NCBI GenBank assembly: GCA_008692225.1
Contig: VICG01000002.1
Location: 1,628,001-1,692,000, forward strand
Length of the DNA stretch: 64,000 bases
Reading direction: 5' to 3'
DNA from: Monilinia fructicola
Taxonomy: Eukaryota > Ascomycota > Leotiomycetes > Helotiales > Sclerotiniaceae
Of the stretch, positions 12,285 to 24,586 are shown piece by piece. The position numbers were made by a program, and so were the translations under genes. How positions within the stretch are numbered: position 1 is the first letter of the stretch; the number at the start of each line of letters is the position of its first letter. The notes below the pieces were generated by a model. That model was not told the origin of the DNA. It did no database searches and saw only the letters and a list, made by a program, of their open reading frames with translations.

Positions 12285-13566
12285 TTCGAGAAATGTTTTA
12301 CTACCATCCCATTAACTGTTACAAAGTTGTTCCATCAGAACGTTTTAATTCAATTTCGGGGAGGGCGAGCACGCGTAAGGATTTCGTCGTTTGAATGCGG
12401 AAAATTTCTTGGGATCGATAATTTTATTTTCTCTTCGAGTTCACGTACTTCTTTCTAGCTACAAATAAGTTTTAATATTCATTCGTTTTTTCTTTTCACC
12501 TGCTCCCTGGCTTTTGATGGTGTATGGCATGATGCATGGTACGATTAGATTTCAAGTATCATCTCCTGGGTTCGTCCGTATTGGGTGAGGCCAGGAGTTG
12601 AGCGAGGTGAGGTGCGAAAGGTTGTATTGGTTGCCTTGCTTGATGTCGATGACCTCGCTTCGGTTCGCTTTTCTTGATTTCATCCCTTTCTTCGGGTGAA
12701 TATTGATATTTTTACCTTTGTTGGATTATTTACCTTGGAGAACAGTTGCATGTGTAATTTGATCAACGATGGCCGTGGGGATGGATTATTGATAGCGGAA
12801 AATTGGTCTATGTACAGGGACATTATGGGGATTATTCGACTTGCTCAGGATCAACGGATCTGAACTCTGCTCAACTCCTCGGCAGGAAGGGATGGTGATT
12901 GAACAGGCGGGTGCAGCCGAGACGTGTAATTTACTTCCCACTAATTCTGCATTCGTCTTACAAACAGCCGCAGGTATTTCCTTGAATACCAATACCATGT
13001 ACAAGTGCACCAATCAATTGCCCAACGCCCTCTCACCATGGAAACAAACCCCTATAAAACCATCCGTCTATCCTCGCCTCTTGATTAAAGCCCTCTTCGG
13101 GAATCATAAACACATGGCGAACAACTCAATGAGATACTTGCCATGAATCAAGTCTTAGTAAGTTTCTGGGGGTAGAGCAGGCTGGCTGTAAGCGAGGCAG
13201 ATTGTTGGGACCTTTGGCTGATGTAGAAGAGGAGCCGGATAGATGTTCTATCGTTGTTCATTCCATTTCGTTCTGCTTTGTTGGATTCGCGGGTGAATTC
13301 TCGCAGGTGGCTATGTTTCGGGACGGGGCTGCTTTTGGAACAGTGCATGGAGATGACAAGAAGCGAGACCTTCGCTACACTTGGGACGATTTCCCTTCCA
13401 GCTTCCATGTTCAAAGTTCGACCATATTGCATCTATGTTCATTTAAAAGTGACTTTGAAAACCGGGGTTCGATATACTTCTACTCCTTGAGCATTTTTGA
13501 CTTTCCAAACTGAACACCCAAAACCTTACACCAACAACTCTACGGCGTGACCATCGATAAATCAAT
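12285..13566. other. Intergenic region, no gene seen
   Basis: About 1.3 kb after abaA contain no recognisable protein or RNA gene. Short frames on both strands (such as 12841-13146 and 13148-13432) lack similarity to known families, have no splice support, and overlap each other. Confidence 0.4.
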
Positions 13567-14077
13567 ATGGAGGTCTATAAAAGCATCTACGATATAATGC
13601 TTTCCAAAGCAATCAGTTACGGCTATGCCGAGGAACAAGTCCTGGATATTCTATCCGCAAGTCATGATCGCACTGAGCTGGTTACATATGTGAATATTCC
13701 GGATGGAGAGAAATACTGGATGGCGGAGAGATGGACTTGGGAGATACTTTGTAAGTCCTCTTCCTATTGGGAAATCGTCGTCCTTACCAATGTGTTCGCA
13801 AGTTGCAGATGAGTTGTCAACATTCCCCGGCGAGAAACCGAAATGGAAAGGTGTGGAGAAATCGACGTATATGTCACCCTTGGTGGGAGAAACAGCAAAT
13901 AATCTTCAAGCGGACACTGTTGATATTCCTTCATCGACGCCAAAAGCCTCAAACGCATGCAGAAGTCTACCTGGTCTTCAAGATTTTCGGAGACACGTCG
14001 CCGAAACATACATCCAGCGTCCGAGTTCAGTGCAAGCGCCAAAGATGCCTTCCATGGACATACCTCGCAAATACTGA
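13567..14077 (+). CDS. Small protein of unknown function (two exons)
   Basis: The ATG at 13567 opens a frame (MEVYKSIYDIML) that runs to a good donor, GTAAGT, at about 13752. A matching acceptor (TTGCAG) ends at 13808, and the second exon continues EL-STFPGEKPKWKG to a stop at 14075-14077. The joined protein is about 150 residues. The first half is well-folded looking and rich in Tyr, Trp and acidic residues; the second half is Pro/Ser-rich. I do not recognise the family. Just after the stop, another frame (to 14222) encodes Ser/Thr-rich sequence ending in NKRKRTEAS, which looks like a real nuclear-protein tail. A further intron or a frameshift could make that the true C-terminus. Confidence 0.5.
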
Positions 14078-14270
14078 GGTTCAGAGGCAACGCCGAGTGG
14101 GGGCTGGCAACAATGGATGTGGGATTGCTAGCACGACTGCTTCCAAGAGGCCAGCTTCAGTTTCGGCTTCAATGATCCCGACTTCGAGTGCAAATAAGAG
14201 AAAGCGAACAGAAGCTTCCTAGTTATTTGAAGTCTACTGGGAACGATGGTCATCGTGCCAGAAATGACAA

Positions 14271-14306
14271 TTCTTCTTCTTCTTCTTCTTCTTCTTCTTC
14301 TTCTTC
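14271..14306 (+). repeat. (TTC)12 microsatellite
   Basis: An uninterrupted trinucleotide TTC/CTT tract directly downstream of the small unknown gene. On the minus strand it would encode a poly-Arg or poly-Glu run in spurious frames. Confidence 0.9.
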
Positions 14307-16131
14307 CTCTGAAGATGCGCTTGATTTTAGTATTTAGGTTAAAAGGTACGAATCGTAGGATTGAGCGTGTTTCTGCTTCAAATGAATTGAGCATTGAGGC
14401 AGAACAGAATGACTGGATGGTGAAATTTCAAGCTAGGTTCATTTGGACAGGGAACGAAAGGTACGGCATATGGCATCTAATATAGATTTCAACTATCGCA
14501 ATATCTCAATGCCATTGCTCAAACTACGGAGTTCATGCACTCACCGTAATGATGAGAAAATGTCAGAGGGCGGGCGTGCTCATTCGGTAGATATGTGACT
14601 TGCTGTATGGTACCGCATGCGACAGATACTTCTTATATTGATGCCTCCTCTATCTTTCGCGTTTAGGCCAAATAGAAGTTTTGTCCTTCTCTTCGACCAC
14701 CCAATATTATGTAGCATGTTTCCTGTAACTGTTAGGCTGTTGGCCTCTGGTCTGGACCTAGTTTGAATTGCGAATTCGTTAATCCAAAATTTAGATTTGG
14801 ACCTGCCAATTGTCATAGTGACCATGAGCCGGGAGTATTCATAACAAAGTTTGGTGGAAGATAATGTCGTATCTATGCTTGGGAGCAAAGCCATTGCATT
14901 TTCTTGATTTATTACTCTCTATGGATGGCGAGCTTGAGAAACAAAGTTGAAATAGCAATGCGTCTACAATTTCCCGATAAATTCTGTTGTTTTGAACATT
15001 GCAGTGGTCCCATGTTAGATCATGTGGTCTGCTGCGTTTCAGTAGTATCTAGAAAGTCGAGAGATTCGAGTTATCTGTGCCATATGGTAATATGTCGCCA
15101 GGCGTTTGGCAAGTGCTGAGGCTATATAAGACAGTGATAACTATACGTAGATAGCGATCAAAGTACGTTGAATGAGCTTCGTTGTGTAAGTGGCTTTGCG
15201 CGACTGGCTTGTAATTATATCATTCGGTTAAGGAACGCATCATTTCGATTAGAACATGAAGGAGTCGAGACAGGGAATGCTAGTTTTGAGGGCGGGCGCC
15301 TTATTTTCCTCCCTCTCACGGTTGAGTCTGCATCAGTATCTTAGAACAAGGATCAGAGCCTATCACTTGGGGGGATTATGGTTTCCTGATGCCAAAAACC
15401 ATTGAAATACTGAGATGGTCCATCTAGCCGAGGGGCAGGGTACGTTTGTGTTCTACGTGCTGCCATGTGATAAGGTTATATGGATGCATATGGTTATTAA
15501 GATATTCCGCTTATAGGAAGTCATAGAGAATTGCCGATACATGGGGCAGAACTGATAATTTTTAAAATATCATAACCTTATGCCATGGTATCATTGTGAG
15601 CAAACTGAGATAGTACAGTGTTGTTCTCCCACTGTACTGTAGATGAATATTGAATAATTAATGGACCCTTGCGGGTAAGCTTCACCTGAGTGGCTAGAAT
15701 CCTTGCACCGGCCACTGCATCTTTAAGCAAAGCCAAGGTGGCATATGATATACTGTGTGGAACAGTTTTGACCCAATGACAAATACATTACTACTCGTCG
15801 TATTCATATGGGTCAGCCCAAATTTTAAAGTTTGTTTAGGGGGGAGAAAGAGGAAAGTAAGCGAAACTCATCCAGCCTTGGAAGTAACTCAAATTCCAAG
15901 TGCGGGCACGCTAGCGGCTCAGCCGCAAATAACCAGACTGTCCCAACGAGAGATCCTGAACATGTGAGTGGTTTACCCCCACTACCAAAGTGATTCAATG
16001 TAACAAAATTTTAGTCCTCTACTGATGTCTTCCACCTCTTCGTTTGCATCGGATCAATTTTGTGCTAAGTTCAAGTTCCCAACTTCCTAGCATATTGATA
16101 ATCTCAAAAGGAGTCCTGAATTCTGTTAGAG
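14307..16131. other. Intergenic region with possible degenerate 5' part of the NLR relic
   Basis: Mostly featureless AT-rich DNA. One frame at about 15846-15966 (GRKRKVSETHPALEV to LSQREILNM) ends exactly at a donor-like GTGAGT and could be a leftover 5' exon of the decayed gene that follows. I cannot confirm that and see no start codon context or partner exon. Confidence 0.3.
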
Positions 16132-18442
16132 ATGCCGCCAGAGACCGCACTATTTCTCGAAGATGATCTCTTGATTCTCTGGGAAGATGCACAGCGAAAG
16201 TTTCTCAGCGTTGCAAAGCGCCAGAGTATTGGTCATGGTAATGTTGATGTTTTCATGGAGGCAATTCGTGAGCCTTCGAGATGGCCAGAGATACTTCAAA
16301 GTACACTAGGGGAAAAGGATAAAAATAATCTTTTTGATAATGTTTGTCGGCGCGTCGATAGACACATTGAGGCCGCTGAAAAACCTATAGACATTTTAAA
16401 CCAATGTCTGTGAAATCGTAGTGACAGCCAGTCTCTTTTACTCTGTTATACCTCGACTCCTCATCAACTTTGATATAGGCAGTGCCGGTTGCCACTCCAG
16501 CCACCATAATTCTGAAAGCTTTTGCTCTAGTCTTCCAGGTATTTGCAGCGCCACAAAAGAAAGTAGAGCCCCTGGAATAATTCTTTGCTGCATTGAAGGA
16601 TCTCTTCAAGGAAATTGGAATCATCAGTGGTTATCTGCATGGCAATCGTAGACTTTCTGTTTTCAGAAGTCGTATTACTAAAGTCTTCTGTTGTTGCTTG
16701 GAGATATGCGCGATTGCGATTGAAGACCACGACGGAAAGTTCGGTGGGTGATCAATATCCAGGCTGGTATGATATGGCTAATAGGTTGTTAGAGAAATGG
16801 GTCAATTCGTTCAAGGATTCGCTGTTAAAAGAGGACAGTGAATTTGACAAACTATTCTCTGAAATGCTCGCCGCAAAAGAACAACTTTACCGGTGCATCA
16901 ACTTTGCTGGATATGCGGAGATGAAAAGTGCGGGCCACAGCATTGAAGCCATTGAGAAAAACATCGACCGAAAAGAACGTGACGAGATTCTTAACTGGCT
17001 ATTTGAATCCAATTTTGAGAAGAGACACGTTGATCTATTAAGTCAGGTAGAGGGCCGCCCGGATGCTGGAAAGTGGCTTTTGAACTCAATGCCTTTTAAA
17101 AACTGGAGAAAAGGACGCTCCTCAAAGCTCTGGTATACAGGAAAACGTAAGTTTTAGCCTTAGTCTAAAGACAGCGGACACTCACAGTTTGTAGCGGGAG
17201 CAGGCAAAAGTGTCCTAGCGTATGAGCATGCGTTATTCCGAATTTGATCTTGGGGCTGATGTAGTGGATAGATCGATCATAATACGGCATTTGAAACTGA
17301 TAGCGGCAGAGGACAAATCTGAACCTGTGGTTGCATTTATTTACATGGACCACAAAACCAACCCTACATTGTTAGAGCATCTTGGAAGCGTTGTAAGACA
17401 AATTGTGGCTGACATGCTATATATTCCATCCTACGTGAAAGACGAGTGGAAGAAACAGGAAAGCTGTGGTTCATATGGTGGAAAGTATACTCCACTCAGT
17501 ATGGAAATATTGACGACATTCATGATAGAGTTGATATCGGATAGGCCTTTTTAAGTAGAAAATTTTGTTCTTTCTTACCCCCTCGAAACTGAGGAGTGCA
17601 CTGATAGATCACGAAGTTACAATCGGAAAAACAGGGCTCTCCAAGCAAGAGACTTCTTCAACACCGCTTGCTTTATTGCAGTGGAATGTGGCCATGCAAA
17701 GGCAGTTGAAGTACCATTGAATAATGGTGTAGATGCCAGCTCAAAAAACTTTAATGGCCAGCCGCTTTTGCATCGTGCTACATTTCGAAAAAACAAAGAG
17801 CTCGTGAAAATCATTGTCGATGAGAAGAAAACTCCAGTAGACATTGAGGATAGTTATCGAAGAACGGCACTCACTGCCAATGCTGATATTGAACACCAAG
17901 AGAGTAGGTGCTAGATTATCCTCGTGACGACGACTCCAGCTTGCTAAAGAATATTTAGTTCTGATTTATTTGGTCTTCAAAGGCGCCAATGTCAATCATA
18001 CAAGTTCGCATGAAGTACACGAAATTTATAAAAAGCCGCCGCATTTGGGAACATTCGTATGGTCGAAACTTTCTTAGATTTTGGAGTGAGTGCATCTTTC
18101 GCCAATGTCTTTGGCTGGACCCCCCTTCACTAAGCTTCGGCCAATCTCCACTTGGAATGCGTCAAATTGTTGTTAGAAAGAGGAGCAAACCCTTCTCCTA
18201 TCTCCGATGTAGGGAAGACTCCGCTGGATCTAGTTTTTTCTGGCATGCCACACTACGGCTGGGTTTGTTTAGGCAGAGATTCAGAGTACTATCTTAATGG
18301 CGAAGTGTACCGACCGAAAGAAGATCTTGGTGATGTTTATCGCAGGGATGAAATCAAGGAATTATTGCTTCAGAATGGAGCAAAAACGGCAGATGAACTG
18401 TACTCCGTACAGAGAAGACAAATCAGCCTTCAAGCATGGTAA
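16132..18442 (+). pseudogene. Decayed NACHT-ankyrin NLR-like (STAND) gene
   Basis: Fragments of one NLR-type protein follow each other in order but in changing frames. An N-terminal helical domain starts at 16132 (LFLEDDLLILWEDAQRKF) and continues near 16480-16700 (PVATPATIILKAFALVF; FFAALKDLFKEIG). The pre-NACHT block is at 16615-17157 (RKERDEILNWLFES, then GKWLLNSMPFKNW). A Walker A remnant, VAGAGKSVLA, lies at about 17194-17225. The NACHT continuation at 17222-17554 includes EPVVAFIYMDHKTNPTLLEH and VVRQIV. Ankyrin-type units are at 17681-17914 and 18152-18442 (ECVKLLLERGANP, GKTPLDL). An in-frame TAA at 16579-16581 and frame changes near 16740, 17230 and after 17554 break it. Intact relatives are fungal immune-type receptors acting in non-self recognition. 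A few breaks may be unrecognised introns, but not all of them. Confidence 0.82.
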
Positions 18443-18933
18443 CCTTATAGCGGGACCTTATGCGTGGTAGAATGGTGGAAAAAGAGATTGGATTAGTAAG
18501 CTTCGCTACTAGATAACAATGAACAAAGGCACGTTATCAATTATATAGAACTATGGTCTCTTCCACAAAACAAGGAATAAAGAGTATTTTTATACAATTA
18601 ATTTACTATATTACAATACATATATATCCATGGATTAATTAGCCCTAAATCTTACTATACGATTTATGAAAGTTATAAAAATCGAGACTGGATGTAGTAC
18701 TCTGTAGTATAGAATCCCATCCATGTACTCCTCCGTAAGCTTATTAGCCTATTATCAGTGATTATCCATCCATTGTCACCATCCATAAGGCTGAAGAGGC
18801 CAATCTGGCTTCTGCTTTCAGACCTTAGTGGAAGTATTATTCCAAACCGATGTTCAACCACCTCAGTTGCTATTGAAGCAGAATCCTAATTGATGAGTAT
18901 CCAGAACTTCACATCGTCAATCTACTCGTCGCT
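18443..18933. other. Intergenic region, no gene seen
   Basis: About 490 bp of AT-rich sequence between the NLR relic and dsc2. It must contain the dsc2 promoter. I see no other feature. Confidence 0.4.
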
Positions 18934-19809
18934 ATGCTCTCTACCGGCTTCACAGATGTGCCAGTAACGCGTAGCCTTGTCTACGGTATAGTTGCAACCT
19001 CTTTCCTCGCCAGCATCACAGATTCAAAGCATTTATTCTACATACAAGCCGATCCTCATCTACTACGATACCATCAGTTATGGCGCATGTTCACTTATCA
19101 ATTGTGCTATACCAATTCTACGGAGGTGTTCTTTGGCGCGATAACATACTATAATATGAGAGTTGTGGAAAGGTTATGGGGATCTCGTAGATTTGCCGTA
19201 AGTATTTCAACCCTGGCCCTATCATGTGTATTTGTTGAGAATGATATTTAGTCGTTTCTTTTAATATCTTTCTGCTTCACTTCTATAATATCGCCAATCT
19301 TGCTCGTTCTTTTGCGGCCTCTTTCCCTCTACGCCATAAACTACCTGCCCGCAGGACCTACGGCTCTTATCTTCGCTATCCTGGCCCAATATCATGCCGT
19401 CATTCCACATCAATACAAATACAAAGTTGCAGCCACTTCTGCACCCATGACTGAGGATAATTTTGTTGGTGTCACTTTCTCAGACAAATCGTATATATAT
19501 CTCCTCGCCATTCAACTCGGCCTTTCCCAATTCCCAGGTTCCGTTATCTCTGCTGTAGTGGGCTGGATTATTGGTTATTGCTGGCGAAACGATGTGCTTC
19601 CCGCAGCTATTACACGATGGAGATTACCAGGTTGGATGGTGGGTGTTCAGACCAAGAAAAGGAGTGAGGGCTTTGAGGGAATGAGGAGAAGATTGGAAGG
19701 GGAGAATACTGCAGCTGCTACGGGATCCGATGGCCAGTTGGGTGGAGAAGTCGGGAGGAGGCGAACGTTGGCAAACCAATTTATAGACCAATTCAGAGGC
19801 GCACCATGA
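18934..19809 (+). CDS. dsc2: DSC E3 ubiquitin ligase complex subunit 2 (rhomboid-like)
   Basis: A 273-residue multi-pass membrane protein of the UBAC2/Dsc2 rhomboid-pseudoprotease group. In fungi Dsc2 is part of the Golgi/endosomal DSC ubiquitin-ligase complex, which triggers SREBP cleavage and hypoxia adaptation and removes orphan membrane proteins. Exons are 18934-19197 and 19252-19809 (54-nt intron, phase 0). Evidence: FTDVPVTRSLVYG near the N-terminus with a first membrane helix, then the family block HLLRYHQLWRMFTYQLCYTN, EVFFGAITYYNMRVVERLWGS, further hydrophobic helices (SFLLISFCFTSIISPILLVL; YLPAGPTALIFAILAQYH), and a last pair around SAVVGWIIGYCW. No Ser/His rhomboid protease dyad is evident, as expected for Dsc2. 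The polar tail is short, and I do not see a clear UBA domain. Confidence 0.82.
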
Positions 19810-20734
19810 TGTTGCGGTCATGAAATAATACCAATGATCATATAGTTCTTTCATCTATCTTTCCAAGGATCATGCCACTGGGAACGCTACTTCGAGGATA
19901 TTTTCGATCAGGAATCTCATACACCATGCAGTTTCCGGCGATAACTTGATGTCGGGAAAAGCTACAAAAGTGTTTCAAAGTAGACTTGTCCTCATAAGAG
20001 AAAATCCCAGAGAGAAAGATATCGGATTGAGAGAGGGGGAAGCCGTTGACCCCGCCGCTATTGTGGAAATTTGGACGCAAGGTCTATTTTCAATCACATT
20101 CTGGCCCCCACTAATATTGTCCAAAATCTCTTCTTTACTCCAGATATGGAGCAAGAGTATGGAATGACAGAAAATAGCATCACAAATGTATGTAAGCAGG
20201 TTGTTTCATGATCGAGATAAACTATTAGAACGTACCACAGTGGATGAGGTGGAAGTTGGTATCCAAAACCAAATCCAAAACCGAGTCAGTTACGAACCCG
20301 GATTCCTTGAAGGAGGTTATACGAAACTCATCCTCTCTACAATCTACTCTAAGCGTCAAGTTTTTGTTTGCCAGAGTTTGATACAAAAAAGGGCCATGTA
20401 GCTCTGATAATTTGTCATTCAAACTAAAAAGTCTATAAGTTTGTTGGAGAAACCGCTGCGCTGGATGGATGGAGTTCTCGAGGCAACCAAGCTAGTGAAT
20501 GTATGACCAAGCTTTATGCCATACTTTCATTGCTCTATCAATATGAAATGCCTGCGCTAATTATATTACAAATTTCTCACGAATGTGGTGTATTTAAATC
20601 CAGGGAACAAGAAAGAGATCGAAAGTCGAATCCTTTTAGTAAATATCATCTGCAACCTATGAAGGCCTGTTAATGCATATTCAACCCTCAATTATGGGAA
20701 GGTTCCCGCTTTTCCCAATCATTTACCCGATGTA
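19810..20734. other. Convergent intergenic region, no gene seen
   Basis: The 3' regions of dsc2 and the pepsin-like gene meet here. Short frames such as 19946-20167 and 20186-20401 have no family similarity or splice context. Confidence 0.4.
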
Positions 20735-23029
20735 TCATAGGAAACCCGTCTTATAACTCTTTGCCGCATCCGAAAAGTCATCCGGGCCCCGGTCGCTGGA
20801 GCCCGGGCCATCATTCATACTCCTGATGTCGCTTCCCCTGAGAGTGGTATTAAGCGAGCCACTACCCGCTATAGTATCGCCACATTTATTCCTCTCACAA
20901 GGGCCATATCCCATAACCACACCCGTCTCCGGTGTCTCTGGCCAGTCGTTATCCCAACTCGTCACCCCCTCCCTCGCTCTTACAATTTCCACAGATTTCC
21001 CTGGTCGCTCAATCCTACTATTTCCCAGTTCCCTTAACTGCACAAATCTTTCCTCCTCCCCCAAAGTCGGCGACATTAACTCCTCAACCCTCATACTCTC
21101 CCCCGATAACTCTATTGGAAGAGATCTTTCTTCAGCAAGCTCAAACCTATACCCCATATCCGTATTCTCCAACTCTGGTCTCTTGCTCTCTCCGCTTAAT
21201 TGATAAATTTTTCTTTCGGTATTATCTAGCTCACTATTCGAAGTACGTATACTCTCATTTAGAGAATTATTCGAGGAGATATATGGTGCATGTTTTAGCT
21301 TCGGATCTTGATATCTAAAATATCCCCGCTCGGAGCTAGCAACGAGGGAAATATCTTCTGAAGGGACAATAGATTTCTTTTCGGTTTCGGCAGGATAGTT
21401 GCTTTGAATGTTTGTTAGCGCGAGGTTGTCACCGATGAATTGTGGGTCGCGGAATAGTGTGTGGTGGTTGCGGCAATGGAGGATAAGTAGAGTGAGGGGT
21501 ATGAAGATGAGGGCGAGGGCCCCGATGGCAATACCGGCTATCGCGCCGGGTGACAGAAGTTTTGGAGAGACCTTGTCTAATGAAGAGCTAGTGTCGTTGC
21601 TGGGGTTTGAGGTTCCAATTGAGGGGGCTCTGATGGCAACTACGCTGGAAGCTGCACCGTCGATCCAAGTACATTGGTTTATAGAGAAATTGCCACGATC
21701 ATAGTCAACGGTCAAATAAGCTTCCTGCAGAAAAGTGCGACCAAGTGTGTATTGTGTGTCGTTTGCAGCGCGCTTGAGGGGGAAGTAGTAGGTAGTGTTG
21801 TCGACAAATGGGTAAGATGCTCGGAGAGCAAATGCACCAATTGGAAGTTGAATATTGACAATAGAGCCTCCCGAAATAGTGTTGGCGAGAGAAAATGTCA
21901 CCGTGGGGTTGGCGCCAGAAAGGAGAGCATATTGTGTGGAATTCATGAGATACATTGAGGTAGTTTCATTCCAGACTAATCCAAATGCCTTTTCGAAAAG
22001 AAGACATGCGCTAAGAGGGAGCCATATGTTTCGGGTCTGTTGACTCTACAAATGCATAAATGGGGTCTTGTAATAGTGAAGTAGTGGTTTGTCCTTGATA
22101 GACAATTGCTTGAACGCCGACAAGTAAATCACGTGTAACATCTGCGTTCAGAGAAAATGTTACCGCGCTGGGCTGATACCGAGATGTATCGTATCCACCA
22201 AATATGAGCTGACCAAACTGGCCTGCTTTAAGCCCTATTCTGCAATTAGCTGCTAGCTCTTATTCATCAACGGAAGTGCTTACGATATTTTGCTCCAGCA
22301 GTATAGCTCCAGCTTAAGCTCGGTATAAGGTTCTGATTTCGCAGGCTTTGGAAAAAAGAAGGCACAGAGATATTGCCAAATGTTTGATATATAACCGGTT
22401 GTGTGCTCAATCCAAAAATGCCACTTTTAAACATAAGCCAGAGAACATGATTGCAATTGAGGAAGTACGTACATGTATAATGGAGAAGCCATTGCATATG
22501 CTGCAACAGTTTGATTCTTTAGAGTAGGTCCATTGGCACCATCGGAGTATCCTAAGCCCAAAGTATCAAGGCCATAGTCGGCATCAAAGTTGTATCCTAA
22601 GTTTGCCTCGAACCCGTTGCTCACGCCATTGATCCCAAATATACCTTGATCAATCCATGTTCTCGATAGAGTGTTGTTGAAAGTCCCGCCTCGAGAGTTT
22701 GAACATTCTAGTGGAACCGGATTCATCGCATTTGTCGTGCAGCCTCCAGGAAGAACGATCAGTGTGGCTGGAGAATTTGTTGAAACAACAACTCGAATAC
22801 TTGTCGCCGGTGTGCCTATCCTTATGTTGAATGTACTCCAATGTCCGTCAGCGCCCTCAAAGTACTGGCTGGGAGGAATGACTATTGGAGAAGATAGAAA
22901 TTCGGCAATATCCGTACTTTTCTGATAGTATGGCCTGAAGTCGGCATTGTTATTAAGTAATGTCGAGGAGATGCTTGCCGTGATAGCGAAGACTAAAAAT
23001 CCTACATTACAATGAATGTTGCGCATCAC
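20735..23029 (-). CDS. Membrane-anchored pepsin-like protein, catalytic aspartates missing; one frameshift
   Basis: A peptidase A1-fold protein of about 731 residues. Minus-strand exons are 23029-22473, 22423-22284 and 22234-20735. It starts with a signal peptide (MMRNIHCNVGFLVFAITASI). The pepsin fold is recognisable from WSTFNIRIGTPATSIRV, GIFGINGVSNG, YIGIFGLSTQP and QFGQLIFGGYDTSRY. The first active-site motif, normally DTGS, reads STNS. The second, normally DSGT/DTGT, reads VESTDP, so both catalytic Asp are lost. After LGRTFLQEAYLTVDYDRGNFS comes a single membrane helix (SPGAIAGIAIGALALIFIPL) and a Ser/Glu-rich cytoplasmic tail of about 240 residues. One extra base in a run of three at 22029-22031 shifts the frame between STDP and IWLPLSAC; the total exon length is 3n+1. 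This may be an assembly error or a real lesion. A role as a cell-surface sensor or scaffold is an inference. Confidence 0.83.
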
Positions 23030-24586
23030 GGCAGAATTTCATAACTATCGCTGATATTGGAAATGGGTTTTAGAAATGCAACAACTGGTCATTGTTAGAA
23101 GAGAATCATGAAAGCCATCGAGGGAAAAAAGTTCACCCAACCCGCATCAGTAGCACCTACGCTAAGAGGGCAAGAAGGAATATCAGCCTTGAATATCAAT
23201 TGTGATTACAAGGGCATGTTCCATAGCTAGCTTTGAAACAAATCTTCATTGCATGCAGTTCTGTGCCACCAATATCAGGGGTATGAGCCTTACAGGGCAC
23301 TTGCAAATTTGCAAGTCAACACAACGAATCATAAGTGGATGGAAGATATGCTTCGTAGATCCATACCTACGCCAAGCCGAGAGAACACTGTCTAATACGA
23401 TATTGGGGTCTAAAATCACCCTGTTAAAGTTATTCAGACGTGGTACAAAACAAATGGACGGCGTTTGTCTCGCGAGATTGGATTCAGCCACTTCCACCAG
23501 CTTTGGTGTCATGCGTATGATACAAAGTAACCTAATGATTCCTAACTCGAAAAATCGAATTGCACATTAGAATCTTCAAAATACATCTCGAAACAATCGG
23601 GTCCGGGTCAGAGACTCGAATCTGACACATCGTTGGATTACGAATTTTTACAGTTGGTAGGAGTACGAAGAAATTCTGAAGTTTGGTTTTGGGAAGTCAA
23701 TTATACACGCTAGTCTAGAAAAGGAAGCTTTAGCGGCGCCGCTTTACATACCCCTTAGCCCAGCTTCACATATTTATTTAGTTTCGCTTAAATCCTTTCG
23801 AGCTTTTCAGATGACCATGAACAGGAACGAACTACTACTTTTCGAAGGCGAGCTGTCACGGTAATTTATCTTGTTTTACTCAACACAAATATGAATGACA
23901 TTGACTTTGTGCTTTGTATGCTTGCTATATTTCTCACAAACCGATTACAGTCCAGTGGCCAAATTCGTCAAGATATTTCGCTTAGGTGGTCATTCCTAGA
24001 TATTTTGTTCCAAACTCTAGCTGCTAATTCTTGAAGTACTAACCATGCTACAGAGAATTGTACCTGCATAGCGGATTGGGATTCCTTTTGGACGAGTGCC
24101 ATCAAGCCATTTGGTTTGTGTCAGAGGGCTTTGGATGGTTACCCTAGAATACCAAAAATATGGCATATTACCATGAGAGTGGTACTCCAAGGTTAACTCT
24201 AAGGATCGATTATTCAGCTTACATACATGATCGTGCCGCTTTCTTGTGATACTTAGTACCCTGCTATAGTTTGACAAAGGTAATCTTTGGGAACTTGATT
24301 ATGAGTTGGGGTCTAATGTAACCTCGTATCATGCTTGGCCCTATTTGACAGTTCAATGGGTAGGAGAGGCCCTCTATCTCCTTTTCGATGGTACAAGCAG
24401 TGGTATGGGGTCTAGGGCTCAATACCAAAAGTTTAACTTAACTCTTGGCTGATATATACACTCGGTTCCGTTGGTTTCCACCACGGGGACATTTTCTTCT
24501 TCTTTTTCTTTCATCTGAACCACATTCTTTTGATTTCTCACTTGTGCAGCTATTCACTTGAGGTGATTCGTCGTGAGGTTCTCAAT
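23030..24586. promoter_or_regulatory. Divergent upstream region, pepsin-like gene and GPI-protein gene
   Basis: These 1.56 kb separate two divergent start codons. A TATA-like GATATATACAC at about 24449 lies 130-140 bp before the GPI-protein ATG. No coding fragment is recognisable inside. Confidence 0.4.
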
